Positions 62,826 through 64,000 of a stretch of 64,000 bases of DNA are shown one piece after another. The notes under the pieces were generated by a model. It worked only from the letters and a program-made list of their open reading frames with translations, searched no databases and was not told where the DNA came from. Positions within the stretch are counted from its first letter, which is position 1, and the number at the start of each line of letters is the position of its first letter. The stretch comes from Arthrobacter sp. SX1312 (GTDB lineage: Bacteria; Actinomycetota; Actinomycetes; Actinomycetales; Micrococcaceae). Location of the stretch: contig NZ_PJIM01000001.1 of NCBI RefSeq assembly GCF_002929295.1, forward strand, positions 1,293,398 through 1,357,397, written 5' to 3'. The translations under genes were made by a program, and so were the position numbers.

Positions 62826-64000
62826 ATGAGTTCCCCGCACACCCTGCCCCACGACCGCATCCGGGCAGAGCTCCCCTCGGCCCGCCGCCCGACGACGTCC
62901 GACGCCGACTGGCAGTCCTTCCAGGCCCGCTTCGACACGGAGTTCCCGCGCCTGCAGGCGCTGTTCCACCGCATCTACGGTCCCGAGGCGGACGGCGAAC
63001 TGCTGCAGGTGGCGCTCGACGCCGCGGCCTCCTGGCAGGACCGGCCGGAGGATCTCAAGGCCCTCGACGCCTCCCGTGCCATGGCCCCGCTCTGGTTCCA
63101 GTCCCACCGGATGCTCGGCGGTGTCTGCTACGTGGACCTCTACGCCGGGGACCTCGCCGGCCTCCGTGCGCGGATCCCCTACTTCCGCGAGCTCGGCCTC
63201 ACCTACCTGCACCTCATGCCCCTGTTCCGTGCTCCCGAGGAGAACTCCGACGGCGGGTACGCGGTCTCGAGCTACCGCGAGGTGGACCCGTCCCTCGGCA
63301 CCATGGACGACCTCGCGGGCCTCGCGCGGGAGCTGCGCGAGGACGGGGTAGCCCTCGTGGTCGACTTCATCTTCAATCACACCTCGAACGAGCACGAGTG
63401 GGCACGCCGGGCCGTCGCCGGGGATCCCGACTACGCGGACTTCTACCTGATCTACCCCGACCGGCAGATGCCGGACGCCTATGAGCGGACCGTCCGGGAG
63501 ATCTTCCCCGACGACCACCCGGGCTCCTTCGTCCCGCTCGAGGACGGCCGGTGGGTGTGGGCCACGTTCCATTCCTTCCAGTGGGATCTCAACTACCGCA
63601 ACCCGCGGGTCTTCCGGGCCATGGCCGGGGAGATGCTCCACCTCGCCAACCAGGGGGTGGACGTCATCCGGATGGACGCCGTCGCCTTCATCTGGAAGCA
63701 GCTCGGCACCTCCTGCGAGAGCCTGCCCGAGGCGCACCTGCTGCTGCAGGCCTTCAACGCGGTGTGCCGCCTCGCCGCCCCTTCCCTGCTGTTCAAGTCG
63801 GAGGCGATCGTGCATCCGGACGAGGTGGTGCAGTACATCGACCGCGGCGAGTGCCAGCTCAGCTACAACCCGCTGCAGATGGCGCTCATCTGGAACTCGC
63901 TGGCCACCCGGGAGGTCTCCCTGCTCGCCCAGGCCCTCGGGCGCCGGCACGACATCCCGGAGGGCACGGCCTGGGTCAACTACGTGCGCAGTCATGACGA
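62826..64000 (+). CDS. Amylosucrase-like GH13 glycoside hydrolase, 5' part
   Basis: 391 codons visible; the gene runs beyond the right edge. ATG at 62826. (beta/alpha)8 GH13 core with region [15 protein letters not shown] (D180, N184, H185), region [10 protein letters not shown] (nucleophile D284), region III FKSEAI (acid/base E326) and region [10 protein letters not shown] (catalytic Asp at the edge). The N-terminal helical part (about residues 1-90) and [21 protein letters not shown] suggest the GH13 subfamily 4 amylosucrase/sucrose hydrolase type. It may make glucans from sucrose; exact activity needs the missing end. Confidence 0.88.
   Translation, partial: MSSPHTLPHDRIRAELPSARRPTTSDADWQSFQARFDTEFPRLQALFHRIYGPEADGELLQVALDAAASWQDRPEDLKALDASRAMAPLWFQSHRMLGGVCYVDLYAGDLAGLRARIPYFRELGLTYLHLMPLFRAPEENSDGGYAVSSYREVDPSLGTMDDLAGLARELREDGVALVVDFIFNHTSNEHEWARRAVAGDPDYADFYLIYPDRQMPDAYERTVREIFPDDHPGSFVPLEDGRWVWATFHSFQWDLNYRNPRVFRAMAGEMLHLANQGVDVIRMDAVAFIWKQLGTSCESLPEAHLLLQAFNAVCRLAAPSLLFKSEAIVHPDEVVQYIDRGECQLSYNPLQMALIWNSLATREVSLLAQALGRRHDIPEGTAWVNYVRSHD

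Overview
The window is about 70 % G+C, has dense codon-biased genes with many GTG starts, and fits an actinobacterium of the Micrococcaceae (Arthrobacter-like). Pointers to this are the ispH/xseA/xseB neighbourhood, paired guaB and guaB3, a GroES/GroEL1 pair with CIRCE operators and a His-rich GroEL tail, a DtxR/IdeR-type iron box, and a rimJ-galU-5-FCL-zinc-ribbon block that matches the order around Rv0991c-Rv0996 of Mycobacterium tuberculosis. I see no rRNA, tRNA, CRISPR, IS element or prophage; this reads as ordinary chromosome.

Layout. 1-8 kb: end of rmuC, ispH, a membrane protein, exonuclease VII (xseA, xseB), a VOC protein, an FNT-family channel, PPK2 and an aminotransferase. 8-11.6 kb: a four-gene osmoprotectant ABC operon on the minus strand with translationally coupled junctions. 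11.7-17 kb: BadF/NAGK-type kinase, MFS transporter, divergent Lrp regulator with an AlaX-like tRNA-editing protein, and an APH-fold phosphotransferase. 17-21.6 kb: membrane protein, RimJ-like acetyltransferase and galU on minus; 5-FCL, a CIRCE-preceded zinc-ribbon (Ruc-like) gene and a SAF/CpaB-like protein on plus. 21.6-28.8 kb: a large helicase-like/nuclease protein with degenerate ATPase motifs, guaA, a DUF3817 protein and SURF1. 28.9-32.3 kb: a heterodimeric ABC exporter. 32.4-38 kb: PTS EIIA, guaB3, a small unknown protein, another ABC exporter and guaB. 38-44.3 kb: an OafA-type acyltransferase, RNase J, and groES-groEL. 44.6-49.6 kb: an iron(III)-siderophore ABC operon with a THUMP-like methyltransferase behind it. 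49.7-57 kb: HAD phosphatase, DUF503, LacI regulator, an unknown protein with a YbaK deacylase, two GNATs, PhzF, an APC permease and a VOC protein. 57-64 kb: a GH42 beta-galactosidase operon with its own sugar ABC transporter, then a 53-residue protein and an amylosucrase-like GH13 gene cut by the window end.

How it works together. Guanine nucleotide synthesis is represented by guaB and guaA, plus guaB3, which has lost the catalytic cysteine. Proteostasis is represented by groESL and the Ruc-like gene, both preceded by CIRCE operators and so probably under one HrcA repressor. Iron uptake has a promoter with an overlapping DtxR-type box. The beta-galactosidase operon has a near-consensus promoter with two LacI-type operators, and the core of the same operator lies upstream of the lacI gene 5 kb away, so that regulator probably controls both. 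Two tRNA-editing factors (AlaX-like, YbaK) lie in the window.

The most unusual items are the helicase-like protein with a Lys-to-Gln Walker A, complementary degeneration of the ABC exporter pair, a 17-bp tandem duplication that creates a 6-codon ORF between two iron-transport genes, an intrinsic-terminator-like hairpin inside groES-groEL, and the cysteine-free GuaB3.
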